29,200 nucleotides of DNA, taken from IMG/VR virus record IMGVR_UViG_3300034198_005482, positions 1 to 29,200 of that record, one strand, 5' to 3'. Under the pieces are notes generated by a model. It saw only the letters and a program-made list of their open reading frames with translations. It made no database searches and had not been told where the DNA came from. Numbering within the stretch: the stretch's first letter is position 1; every line of letters begins with the position of its first letter. Position numbers and translations under genes: made by a program. The DNA is from a virus. This document shows, one piece after another, positions 29,143 to 29,200 of the stretch.

Positions 29143-29200
29143 TTATTGATTTACAAATTGTTTGAACTTCGCAAATTTTTCGCTCATTGAAAGCTGGGCC
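29143..29200 (-). CDS. 3' end of a gene, probably the capsid protease (right window edge)
   Basis: The last 18 residues of an open frame (AQLSMSEKFAKFKQFVNQ) end in TAA 13 bp before the capsid ATG. A helical, basic end immediately upstream of the capsid gene fits the scaffold-like C-terminus of XkdF-type proteases, and the protease at the left edge lacks its end. The frame cannot be joined directly across the two edges (one extra base here), so some sequence would be missing between them. A competing open frame, GPAFNERKICEVQ, cannot be excluded. Confidence 0.45.
   Translation of the reverse strand, partial: AQLSMSEKFAKFKQFVNQ

Noticed and set aside
1-29200. Integrase, att site, repressor, tRNA, CRISPR or IS element
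   Set aside because: I looked on both strands and saw none; the small HTH proteins are too generic to imply lysogeny.

Overview
The window looks like nearly all of the genome of a virulent siphovirus that infects a member of the Bacteroidota. The tail-tube, tape-measure, tail-chaperone, HK97-type capsid, portal and terminase genes indicate a long non-contractile tail. Several things point to the host phylum: a textbook Bacteroidota promoter (TTTG, 19 bp, TAGATTTG) on the minus strand at 22618-22648, A-rich rather than Shine-Dalgarno-like start regions, a VirE_N/BT4734-type primase, and a DUF3127-type single-strand DNA-binding protein. I see no integrase, excisionase, CI-type repressor, tRNA, CRISPR or IS element. 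No stretch over 300 bp lacks a gene; the longest gap is 20341-20543.

Almost every gene is on the minus strand, so transcription runs right to left. A strong terminator (22689-22713) and a consensus promoter (22618-22648) sit back to back. From the promoter the order is: small early genes (22595-20957); a DnaA-domain-IV-like protein (20954-20544); an iteron-like intergenic region (20341-20543) that is the best origin candidate; a primase-helicase; a nuclease, ERF annealing protein, PD-(D/E)XK exonuclease and SSB-like protein (17944-15970); a run of tiny genes (15989-14198); a sigma-factor-like protein (14214-13624); and the small and large terminase subunits (13109-11446). Next come host-recognition and tail-tip genes (11407-4899), the tape measure (4906-2996) and two neck or tail-completion proteins. 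The left edge falls inside the capsid protease, whose 3' end probably reappears at the right edge just upstream of the major capsid gene. The window is therefore probably a circular or circularly permuted genome cut inside the protease. From the right edge the order continues: capsid, terminator, tail tube, terminator, a small virion protein, portal, connector, holin, endolysin, single-gene spanin and metallophosphoesterase, ending at the 22.7 kb terminator.

The most notable features are these. (1) A bipartite element, AACAAAT, 10-11 bp, TGCAACATA, lies directly upstream of four late genes (831, 2535, 11407, 27442) and may be a phage-specific late promoter or leader. (2) The tail-assembly chaperone pair (874-2113) is the only plus-strand transcription unit; it has its own promoter, a probable +1 frameshift site, and a convergent 4-nt overlap with a neck gene. 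(3) GTGACGAT iterons lie between the DnaA-like gene and the primase-helicase. (4) The lysis cassette has a one-gene spanin with an N-terminal lipobox and a C-terminal membrane segment, and a hairpin abuts the endolysin start codon. (5) An 18/19-bp tandem repeat lies upstream of the portal operon. Function calls rest on recognising family motifs by eye; no database search was possible.
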